Part shown: positions 52,044 to 58,967 of the stretch, piece by piece
How positions within the stretch are numbered: the first letter of the stretch is position 1
Layout: each line of letters starts with the position of its first letter
Origin: Bin5 sp963662575
GTDB taxonomy: Bacteria; Chloroflexota; Anaerolineae; Caldilineales; Caldilineaceae
Direction of reading: 5' to 3'
NCBI GenBank assembly: GCA_963662575.1
Contig: OY759723.1
Coordinates: 2,232,001-2,296,000 of the forward strand
DNA: 64,000 nt
Translations under genes and position numbers: made by a program
Notes under the pieces: model-generated
Databases searched by the model: none
The model's input: the letters and a program-made list of their open reading frames with translations, nothing else
Told to the model about the DNA's origin: nothing

Positions 52044-52928
52044 ATGTTGGATCCAGCCGTCGAAGTGCGAAACCTCAACAAACGCTACCGAAACGGAACC
52101 TGGGCCAATCGCGACATCACCCTCACCGTCGCCCGTGGTGAATTGCTCGCTATCCTTGGGCCCAACGGCGCCGGCAAAACCACGCTTGTACGTCAGATCA
52201 CAACCGAGCTTATGCCGACCTCCGGCGAAATCCGCGTCTTCGGGCTTGACGCCGTGTCGCGCCCCAACCAGGTCAAGGGCCGCATGGGCGTCATCCCACA
52301 GGAAACAAACTTCTACTGGGGCCTGTCCGTCCGCCACCACCTGCGCATCTTCGGCAAGCTGCGCGGCCTACCTCCCCGCATGGCATCACGCCGCGCCGCA
52401 GAGCTGGTATCAGATCTTGGCCTGGAGGAGCACAGCGAAAAACCGGCCGAACAACTGTCGGGGGGCCTTCGCCGTCGCCTTCTCGTCGGCATAGCCGTGC
52501 TGGCCAATCCCGATCTGCTCGTTCTCGATGAGCCCAGCGTCGGCCTCGATCCGGAATCCCGCCGCGATCTCTGGGCTCTCCTCCGCTCCTACCGGCGCAG
52601 GGGCGCCACCGTCCTCTTGACGACGCACTCCATGGAGGAGGCCGAAGCACTCAGTGACAGGATCGGCATCATCCATGACGGCGCACTGCTTGCTCTCGAC
52701 ACCATCGCAAACCTCCGTGCCGCCCACGGCTTCGACTACAAAATCAGCTTTCTCGCTGATGACCGACCCAAGGTTCTTTACGGCGCCAGCGATACCGCGC
52801 TCGTACAGCAGGTTCAGGCCAGGGGCATCCGCGAATACGCCGTCTCGCAGACCACCCTGGAAGACGTCTATCTCGGCCTGACCGACGGCAAGGGACGCCT
52901 CAACAATGGACCGCCGACCGATGCCTGA
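52044..52928 (+). CDS. ABC transporter ATP-binding protein (ABC-2 exporter type)
   Basis: Cytoplasmic ATPase of 294 residues. Walker A GPNGAGKTTLVRQI, Q-loop VIPQETNFYWGLSV, signature LSGGLRRRLLVGIAV, Walker B PDLLVLDEPSVGLDP, H-loop TTHSMEEAEALSD. The DRIGIIHDGALLALDTIANLRAAHG stretch is typical of DrrA/NodI-type exporters. GAGG precedes the ATG. The permease gene overlaps the end by 23 nt, so this is a two-gene drug, lipid or polysaccharide exporter; the cargo is unknown. Confidence 0.93.
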   Translation: MLDPAVEVRNLNKRYRNGTWANRDITLTVARGELLAILGPNGAGKTTLVRQITTELMPTSGEIRVFGLDAVSRPNQVKGRMGVIPQETNFYWGLSVRHHLRIFGKLRGLPPRMASRRAAELVSDLGLEEHSEKPAEQLSGGLRRRLLVGIAVLANPDLLVLDEPSVGLDPESRRDLWALLRSYRRRGATVLLTTHSMEEAEALSDRIGIIHDGALLALDTIANLRAAHGFDYKISFLADDRPKVLYGASDTALVQQVQARGIREYAVSQTTLEDVYLGLTDGKGRLNNGPPTDA

Positions 52929-53733
52929 ACCACTCTCTTCGGCCACCGATCTGTCTGGTTCCGACCCGGGCGCACCTGGTCGCCCTTACCCGACCGGCGG
53001 CTTCCGCAAATTCATGGCGGATACAGCCAGTGTCTTCGAACTCAACTTCATTCCTGCCCTCAAACACTGGTACGTAACCGTGCTGCTCGCCGCCGGATTC
53101 CCACTGCCATGGTTCTATGTCACCAAGGCCATTGCCCCCGACGATCCGCAAGTGCTCCGCCGCCTGCTCGCCGGCACCATCGTTTTTGGCGTCGCCTTTG
53201 CCATCGGCACACTTGTCGGCCAGAACTTTGTCGGCCAGCGCTTTACCGGCTCTCTCCGGTTGCTCATCACAATGCCAGTCTCCAAGGGCGCCTATGTCCT
53301 CGGCTCGCTTGCCCACTCCTCAATTTCCGGCGCCATGACCGTGGTCATCCTCCTCGCCTTCGCCCTCGTGGCCGGCGTCGATATCGATCTGGCGTGGGGA
53401 TTGGCCCCCTCAATCATCCTCACCGTGCTCGCTGTCAGCGGCCTGACGCTGTTCGTCGTCAGCTTTGCCCCCTCACTGCAGGTAGGCAACCTCGCTACAG
53501 GTCTGCTGTCGCTCATCCTGGCTGCCCTGTCCCCAGTCTACTTCACAATGGACCAGGCCCCCCTGCTGATGAAGGCAATTGGCTACATCTCCCCTTTGCG
53601 CTATGCTGCCGACGCGATCGAAAAGTCGCTGTCAGGCCAACCTGACGTCTGGGTTGAACTGAGCATCCTCTCTGTCATCGCTATTGGCGCCATGTCCCTT
53701 GGCCTTTGGAGAATGCCGTGGCGCGAGCGGTAG
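52906..53733 (+). CDS. ABC-2 type permease
   Basis: Membrane partner of the ATPase just upstream, 275 residues, with six hydrophobic segments: WYVTVLLAAGFPLPWFYV, LAGTIVFGVAFAIGTLVG, YVLGSLAHSSISGAMTVVILLAFALVAG, LAPSIILTVLAVSGLTLFVVSF, LATGLLSLILAALSPVYFTM and ELSILSVIAIGAMSLGLW. AIGYISPLRYAADAIEKSLSGQ is the end motif of ABC-2 permeases. The ATG at 52906 has AAGGGA upstream and overlaps the ATPase gene by 23 nt; ATG 52921 is a possible alternative. Confidence 0.88.
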   Translation: MDRRPMPEPLSSATDLSGSDPGAPGRPYPTGGFRKFMADTASVFELNFIPALKHWYVTVLLAAGFPLPWFYVTKAIAPDDPQVLRRLLAGTIVFGVAFAIGTLVGQNFVGQRFTGSLRLLITMPVSKGAYVLGSLAHSSISGAMTVVILLAFALVAGVDIDLAWGLAPSIILTVLAVSGLTLFVVSFAPSLQVGNLATGLLSLILAALSPVYFTMDQAPLLMKAIGYISPLRYAADAIEKSLSGQPDVWVELSILSVIAIGAMSLGLWRMPWRER

Positions 53734-53825
53734 CCAAGTCTTAGTGTCTCTTGACCAAGGCTCTCTGCACGGACTACGCAAGACGAAATAAGCAATACGC
53801 AACGCAGCTGCAAGGAGCAATCACC

Positions 53826-54947
53826 ATGCCCCATCAATACACGGCCTCGGTTATAGGCGCAGGCATGGGGGGCAAAGGCAGCATGGCCGCCCTCTCCGCA
53901 TCACCGCGCTTTCGCCTTGTCGCCGTGGCCGATATCCAGGCCGAAGCGCGCGCCGCCGCCCAGGAACTGCACCCCGGCATCCGCGCCTTTCCCAGTCACG
54001 CTGAAATGTTCGCGGCCTGCCCGACCGACGTTGTCTGCGTCTCCACTTGGCCGCCTTCCCATCTGGAGGTGACGCGTGCTGCCCTGCGTCTCCCTCTCCA
54101 GGGCATCCTCGTCGAAAAACCGCTCGCCGACAACCATGCCGACGGCCGCCGCCTGCTGGACCTCATCCGCGCCAGTAATCTGCCCCTGGTCGTACCGCAT
54201 GGCCTCCTGGTAGCCGACCACAGCCGCCAGATCCTCGACCGTGTTCACGGCGGCGAAATCGGCCAACTGAAACTCGTCGAAATCCAGTGCAGCGGCTGGG
54301 ACATCATCAATGCCGGCATCCACTGGCTCAACTTCTTCGTCGAGCTGACCGGACGCGAATCCGTCCAATACGTCGCCGCCGCCTGCGATGTCAGCACCCG
54401 CACCTGGCGCGACAACATGCAGGTCGAGACGCTCGCCGTCACCTACGCCCAGACCGCCTCCGGCACCCGCGTCGTCATGAACACCGGCGACTACGTTACG
54501 ATTTCAGAACCCGACGCCGACACACTCTTCCGCCTGATCGGCACGCTCGGCACCATCGACTTCTACGGCTGGGCGCCCCGCTACCGCCTCCTCAACGCCG
54601 AATTTCCACACGGGCAACTGTTCGAAGTCGAGCCGGGCCCAGCCACCAATCACCAGCGCCACCTCGAAAACCTGGCCGCGCAGATCGACCGCGCGCAACC
54701 GGACTACACCGTCGCCGAAGGCTCATTAGCCGCCCTCGAGCTCTGCGAAGCCGCCTACATCTCCTGTCGCAATGGCGGCGTGCCGGTCCCACTGCCGCTG
54801 GATGCCTTCACGCCCCCGCCGCCCGTCGAATGGCAGCCCGGGCTCCCCTACAGCGGCCGCGGCGGCGGTCGCAACGGGCGTCGCCTACCACCCCGCCCAC
54901 AGCCACATAGCAACCCTGTCCGATCATCACAACCGGAGAAAGAATAA
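53826..54947 (+). CDS. Gfo/Idh/MocA-family oxidoreductase (first of two)
   Basis: NAD(P)-dependent dehydrogenase-like protein of 373 residues. N-terminal Rossmann motif ASVIGAGMGGKGSMAALSA, the family motif GILVEKPLADNHADGRRLLDLI (EKP with the catalytic Lys), and a C-terminal substrate domain including GWDIINAGIHWLNFFVEL with a conserved His. ATG 53826 has AAGGAG upstream; the frame is open to 53751. The TAA stop shares its last base with the start of the next gene, so the pair is translationally coupled. A sugar or inositol substrate is likely. Confidence 0.9.
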   Translation: MPHQYTASVIGAGMGGKGSMAALSASPRFRLVAVADIQAEARAAAQELHPGIRAFPSHAEMFAACPTDVVCVSTWPPSHLEVTRAALRLPLQGILVEKPLADNHADGRRLLDLIRASNLPLVVPHGLLVADHSRQILDRVHGGEIGQLKLVEIQCSGWDIINAGIHWLNFFVELTGRESVQYVAAACDVSTRTWRDNMQVETLAVTYAQTASGTRVVMNTGDYVTISEPDADTLFRLIGTLGTIDFYGWAPRYRLLNAEFPHGQLFEVEPGPATNHQRHLENLAAQIDRAQPDYTVAEGSLAALELCEAAYISCRNGGVPVPLPLDAFTPPPPVEWQPGLPYSGRGGGRNGRRLPPRPQPHSNPVRSSQPEKE

Positions 54948-56038
54948 TGGTCCGTTTTGGCATCGTCGGCGCCGGATGGCGGGTGCCCTGGTTCCTGCGC
55001 GCCGCCCGCGCCCTTGCCGGACAACTTGAGGTAGCCGGTCTGGCCGCGCGCCGCCCGCATCTGGCCGTCGACCTGGCCTCCGCCTACGGTGTGCATCTCT
55101 ACCGCTCCCCCTCCGAAATGATCGCAGCCGAGGCCCCTGACTTCGTCGTAACCAGCGTCTCCCGGTCGGCCAACCCCCATATCATCCGTGATCTGGTGGC
55201 ACACGATATGCCCGTACTCTCCGAAACGCCGCCCGCCGACACAGTTGACGAAATGCGGGCACTCTGGGCTCTGCAGGAGCAAGGCGCCCGCATCCAGGTC
55301 GCCGAACAGTACCATCGCCAGCCCCACCACGCCGCCCGCCTCGCCTTCGCCCACAGCGGCCGTCTTGGACGCATCAGCCAGGTCCAACTTTCGGCCTGCC
55401 ACGGCTATCACGGCATAAGCCTCATCCGCCGCTTCCTCGGCATCAGCGGCGAGACCGCCACCGTCACCGCCCGCCGCTTCACCTCTCCCATCATGCAAGG
55501 CCCCACCCGACAAGGTCCGCCCCAGGCCGAAAAGCTGACCGACTCCCACCAGCTCATTGCCTCCCTCGATTTCGGCGACCGCCTCGGCATTCTCGATTTC
55601 ACCGGCGAACAGTACTTTTCCTGGTTTCGCGGCCAGCGCCTGCTCGTGCGCGGCGATCGCGGCGAAATCATCGACGATCGTGCCGTCTACCTGCAAGACT
55701 ACCTCACGCCCATCCAAGTCACTTTCACCCGCCACAGCGCCGGTCCCGACGGCAACCTCGAAGGCAACTACCTCAAAGGTATCCAAGCCGGCGAACATTG
55801 GTGGTACCGCAATCCTGCCCAGCCTGGCGAACTCACCGACGACGAAATCGCCGTCGCCGACCTCCTCTTGCGCATGGCCGCCTACGTCCGCGGCGGCGGC
55901 CCCGCCTACTCGCTCGCCGAAGCCTGCCAGGACCGCTACCTCGACATCCTCACCGCCCACGCCGCTGACACCGGCCAACCCGTCCAATCCGAACCGCAAC
56001 CCTGGAGCAAAGCCCTCTCTAACCCGAGCGAACTCTGA
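54947..56038 (+). CDS. Gfo/Idh/MocA-family oxidoreductase (second of two), EKP motif altered
   Basis: Rossmann-fold oxidoreductase of 363 residues (MVRFGIVGAGWRVPWFLRAARAL). Where family members have EKP, this protein reads VLSETPPADTVDEMRALW, so the usual catalytic Lys is replaced by Thr (SETP). The substrate domain (YHRQPHHAARLAFAHSGRLGRISQVQLSACHGYHGISLIRRFL) is well developed. The start overlaps the stop of the previous gene by one base (TAATG), with CCGGAGAAAGAA as the ribosome site. It may act as a non-catalytic or altered-specificity partner of its neighbour. Confidence 0.88.
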   Translation: MVRFGIVGAGWRVPWFLRAARALAGQLEVAGLAARRPHLAVDLASAYGVHLYRSPSEMIAAEAPDFVVTSVSRSANPHIIRDLVAHDMPVLSETPPADTVDEMRALWALQEQGARIQVAEQYHRQPHHAARLAFAHSGRLGRISQVQLSACHGYHGISLIRRFLGISGETATVTARRFTSPIMQGPTRQGPPQAEKLTDSHQLIASLDFGDRLGILDFTGEQYFSWFRGQRLLVRGDRGEIIDDRAVYLQDYLTPIQVTFTRHSAGPDGNLEGNYLKGIQAGEHWWYRNPAQPGELTDDEIAVADLLLRMAAYVRGGGPAYSLAEACQDRYLDILTAHAADTGQPVQSEPQPWSKALSNPSEL

Positions 56039-56088
56039 CCAGCTCCCCCTCTGACCACCGACCACTATCCACTGACCACTGCAGTTCC

Positions 56089-56215
56089 GGGCGGTCGGGC
56101 CTTCGGCCCTCCCTTGTGCAGGGGCTGCGCCCCCGCAACGCCCCGCCCTGGCTAGCGATCCTGCTCAATCTTCCCCAGCAACGTGTCTAGAGCAAAGTGT
56201 CTAGCCAACAGTATT
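56089..56215. repeat. GC-rich hairpin element R6 (type B)
   Basis: The core at 56089-56147 has the common plan (outer pair plus two GC hairpins) and is preceded by CCACTGCAGTTCCGGG, as at 29120. The type B tail follows (CTGGCTAGCGATCCTGCTC, TTCCCCAGCAACGTGTCTAG, and TGTCTAGCCAACAGT). The MITE terminal repeats are absent. Confidence 0.65.
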
Positions 56216-56221
56216 CCGCCC

Positions 56222-56300
56222 GGTAGGGGCAGGCCTTGTGCCTGCCCTGTTCCCCCTTAATCAACGGGCCCCCGGTAAGGTCAGGCCTGGCGCCTGCCCT
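56222..56300. repeat. Two GGTAGGGGC-type hairpins ahead of the tandem array
   Basis: First hairpin: stem GGGCAGGC (56227-56234) with GCCTGCCC (56240-56247), loop CTTGT, preceded by GGTAG. Second (56274-56300): GGTAAGGTCAGGC paired with GCCTGCCC with one mismatch. The GGTAGGGGC...CTTGTG...GCCC plan is the same as that of the hairpin inside each array unit, with a different stem sequence. Confidence 0.6.
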
Positions 56301-56414
56301 GCGTCTCTCCAAGAGCCGGTAAACAATTCCAGCCACCGCCGGCACAATCTCCCCGCCCCAAATCTGGGACGCACCCAAAACCCCCAATCGAGCGCAAAAA
56401 ACGCATCAGATCCG

Positions 56415-56423
56415 TGATATACT
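56415..56423 (+). promoter_or_regulatory. Possible extended -10 element upstream of the array
   Basis: TGATATACT reads as an extended -10 (TG-N-TATACT) about 50 nt before the first array unit, in plus orientation. There is no recognisable -35 at the expected distance, so this is a weak candidate for a promoter that would transcribe the array. Confidence 0.25.
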
Positions 56424-56750
56424 GTAGATAACCAAATGTGCTGTCATCTGTGGAGCCGCCAATTGGACTGAGCTACAAGAACTGTCGAACAGGGACAAGA
56501 CCTCGTGATGCCGCCCAAATCGGTAGGGGCGCCCCTTGTGGGCGCCCTTCGTGGGCAGCTATGGCGTCCGAATTGAGATGCGATTGCACTAGCCTTGTGA
56601 AGCCGCTACTCTCGCTCACAGAAAATCTTAACGCGAAGAAGGGCCGCTGCAAGTCTGTGAAGTGCCCATAATTCAACTGTCCATAGCCCACAAAGACAGC
56701 GAGGAAACTTCTGCGAAGACAAGCATGTATGTCAAAAAAAAAGGAAACAC

Positions 56751-56810
56751 TCCGACTTTTTCCGACTTTTTCCGTCATAGTACGACATTGCACGTCGAAA
56801 CACGCCCCAA
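56751..56810 (+). repeat. Variable micro-repeat block V1 (10-nt period)
   Basis: Successive 10-mers: TCCGACTTTT, TCCGACTTTT, TCCGTCATAG, TACGACATTG, CACGTCGAAA, CACGCCCCAA. Each keeps CG-N-C at positions 3-6 while the other bases change. Preceded by A9 and GGAAACAC. Confidence 0.75.
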
Positions 56811-57090
56811 CCACGGGTAACTGCATCGAATTGGGCCAAACCCCCGTGCTTCTGCCCGAATCGGTAGGGGCGCCCCTTGTGGGCGCCCTTCGTGGGCAGC
56901 TATGGCGTCCGAATTTAGATGCGTTTGCCCTGGCCCTGAGAAGCCGTAACTCGCACCCAAAGAAAGACCGAAGGCGAAGGATGGCCACTGCAAGTCTGCG
57001 AACTGCCCATATTTCAACTGCCCATAACCCATCAGAGACGGCGAAGAACCATTTGCAAAATCAAGGACATAAGTCCAAAAAAAAGAAATC

Positions 57091-57140
57091 ACGTCGACCT
57101 GGATCGACCTGGATCGACTTAGATCGACTTGGCTCGACCC
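57091..57140 (+). repeat. Variable micro-repeat block V2 (10-nt period)
   Basis: Successive 10-mers: ACGTCGACCT, GGATCGACCT, GGATCGACTT, AGATCGACTT, GGCTCGACCC. TCGAC is invariant; flanking bases drift. Preceded by A8 and GAAATC, followed by the trailer with CACGGGC. Confidence 0.75.
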
Positions 57141-57436
57141 AACCTGCCCTAAACACGGGCAAATGCATCGAAGTGGGACAAAGCCTCCTGATGCTGCCTG
57201 AATCGGTAGGGGCGCCCCTTGTGGGCGCCCATCGCGGGCCACTATGGCATCCGAATTTAGATGCGAAGGCCCTGGCCCTGAGAAGCCATGACTCTCGCTC
57301 AAAGAATATCCAAAGGTGAAGAAGGGCCGTAGTAAGTCTGTGAATAGCCCATAATTCAACTGTCCACAGCCCATCAAAGACGGCGGGGAAACGACGTCAA
57401 TACAAAACCTGCAGGCCCAAGGAAAATTTTTTTCCC

Positions 57437-57505
57437 GCGACATATGTAGACTTGGCGCGACATATGTAGACCTAACGCGACATATGTAGACCTGATGCGA
57501 CATGA
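57437..57505 (+). repeat. Variable micro-repeat block V3 (20-nt period made of two 10-mers)
   Basis: Three 20-mers: CATATGTAGACTTGGCGCGA, CATATGTAGACCTAACGCGA and CATATGTAGACCTGATGCGA, then a partial CATGAA. Each can be read as alternating GCGAC and TAGAC 10-mers, so the 10-nt phase of the other blocks is kept. Preceded by A4T7. Confidence 0.75.
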
Positions 57506-57710
57506 ACCCGTGCAATTGCCTCAGAGTCTGAAATCAGATGCGTTTGCCCTGGCCCTGCGAAGCCATGACTCTCGCCCAAAGAAAACCTGAAGGTGAAGTA
57601 GGGCCGCGATAGGCCTGTGAATTGCTCAAAATTCAACTGCCCACAGTCCATCAAAGACCGCGAAGAAACATATGCAAAGTCAAGAATATGAGCAAAAAAA
57701 AGGAATCATG

Positions 57711-57750
57711 CCGCCCTAACCCGCCCTAACCCGCCCGAATCGCCCCTACC
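57711..57750 (+). repeat. Variable micro-repeat block V4 (10-nt period)
   Basis: Successive 10-mers: CCGCCCTAAC, CCGCCCTAAC, CCGCCCGAAT, CGCCCCTACC. The CG-N-C plan is kept with C in place of A. Preceded by A8 and GGAATCATG; the trailer GCGCAAATGCATCGAATTGG follows. Confidence 0.75.
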
Positions 57751-57986
57751 CTGCGCAAATGCATCGAATTGGGACAAAGTCTCGTGATGCTGCCTGAATC
57801 GGTAGAGGCGCCCCTTGTGGGTACCCTTCGTGGGCTACTATGGCATCCTAATATAGATGCGTTTAACCTGTTTCCTCCTAGCAAGTTCGAACCGTTCATT
57901 GTATAATGGCGATCAACTCTCAGCGGAGGGCACAACAAGCTTACCGAAAACCGGAAACTGACTACCAAAGGCGGCAGTGCAGACAA

Positions 57987-58886
57987 ATGGCCAAAATACT
58001 TCTCTGTCATCCACTCTTTCTGAGCCTCAATCCGGAAGAGCAGGCCCTCAAAAGCCCCTATTTCCCACTAGGCCTTCTCTATCTCGCCGGCTATGTCCGC
58101 GCCCAGGGCCACGAAGTCGCCGTCTTCGACGGGACCTTCGAAGAAGATACCAGTGCCTTCTCCGCCCGCCTGGCCGCCGAACAGCCCGACCTCGTCGGCA
58201 TCTCCGCCGTCTTGCCCTTGCGCGAAATGGCCCTGACCCTGGCTGCTGACGCCAAAGCCGCCGGCGCCCTGACCATCCTCGGCGGCCCCGACCCGACCAA
58301 AGACCCAACCTACTATCTCCAATTCCCCCAGGTCGATATGGTTGTCCACCATGAGGGCGAGCAGACCCTCGACGCGCTCCTGCGCCTGATCGATGCCGGG
58401 CCGCTAACGCCTGAACTGCTCGCCTCTGAACCGGGCATCGCCTACCGCGACGCCGCCGGCGCGCCCGTCGTAAACCAGCCGCGCCCGCTCATCGAAAGCC
58501 TTGACGAACTGCCCCTTCCCGCCCGTGACCTGATCGATATGAACCGCTACCTCGACACCTGGCGCGAAGAGAATGGCTACTCCTCCCTCACCATCTCCAC
58601 CTCTCGCGGCTGCCCCTATGGCTGCGACTGGTGCCAGGATTCCGTGCACGGCCAGGCCTTCCGCCAGCGGTCGCCAGAGAGCGTCGCTGCCGAAATGAAA
58701 CAGCTCAAAGAAACCTACGATATCGACCGCCTGCGCGTCGTCGATGATGTCGACGGCATCGAGCGCGATTGGGTCGAAGGCTGGGCTGCCGCCGCCGCAG
58801 AAGCAGACGCCGCCATCCCCTTCGAGGCTCTCTACGACCTCGAACGCCAGGACCTGCCGATGCTGGATGTGCGCGACTCCTTGTGA
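57987..58886 (+). CDS. B12-binding/radical SAM protein, short at the C-terminus
   Basis: A 299-residue protein with an N-terminal B12-binding-like domain (KILLCHPLFLSLNPEEQALKSPYFPLGLLYLAGYVRAQGHEVAVFDGTF; VGISAVLPLREMALTLAADAKAAGALTILGGPDPT; MVVHHEGEQTL) and a radical-SAM start with C209-x3-C213-x2-C216 (TSRGCPYGCDWCQDSVHG). The His of the B12 DxHxxG motif is absent. The radical-SAM barrel stops about 90 residues after the cluster, whereas relatives continue for another 150 or more, so the gene looks C-terminally truncated or unusually short. I use ATG 57987; the frame is open from 57906. It follows the repeat array and leads the transport operon. Confidence 0.75.
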   Translation: MAKILLCHPLFLSLNPEEQALKSPYFPLGLLYLAGYVRAQGHEVAVFDGTFEEDTSAFSARLAAEQPDLVGISAVLPLREMALTLAADAKAAGALTILGGPDPTKDPTYYLQFPQVDMVVHHEGEQTLDALLRLIDAGPLTPELLASEPGIAYRDAAGAPVVNQPRPLIESLDELPLPARDLIDMNRYLDTWREENGYSSLTISTSRGCPYGCDWCQDSVHGQAFRQRSPESVAAEMKQLKETYDIDRLRVVDDVDGIERDWVEGWAAAAAEADAAIPFEALYDLERQDLPMLDVRDSL

Positions 58887-58967
58887 CAAAAGCGCAATAA
58901 GTATATCCCCACCGTGAGTGGGGCCTTGCACGCACCACCGGACGACTCGGTAGCCGGGAATTAAACC

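Larger units (their letters stand above)
56476..57865. repeat. Tandem array of about 340-bp units with unit-specific 10-nt micro-repeat blocks
   Basis: Four full or nearly full units plus a truncated one. Landmarks: hairpin GGTAGGGGCGCC...GGGCGCCC at 56521, 56862, 57204 and 57800 (spacings 341 and 342 for the first three; missing from unit 3/4, where about 64 bp are deleted); the scaffold motif GATGCG near 56577, 56918, 57260, 57537 and 57856; an A-tract of eight or nine (56734, 57077, 57694; A4T7 in the third); then a variable block and a trailer with CACGGG, GCATCGAA and GGGACAAA. The scaffold is clearly homologous between units while the variable block is not. No gene is supported inside. 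The last unit ends just before the radical-SAM gene. Confidence 0.8.

Noticed and set aside
56473..57654. Minus-strand genes of 246, 171 and 60 codons in the array
   Set aside because: They follow the repeat units, lack ribosome sites, cross the 10-nt blocks in changing frame and show mostly amino-acid-changing differences between copies.
56476..57865. CRISPR array
   Set aside because: Units are about 340 bp, the variable blocks are internally repetitive rather than unique spacers, and there are no cas genes in the window.
57880..57895. tRNA-like T-arm (GTTCGAACC)
   Set aside because: Flanking bases do not pair as a T-stem and no acceptor, D or anticodon arm fits around it.
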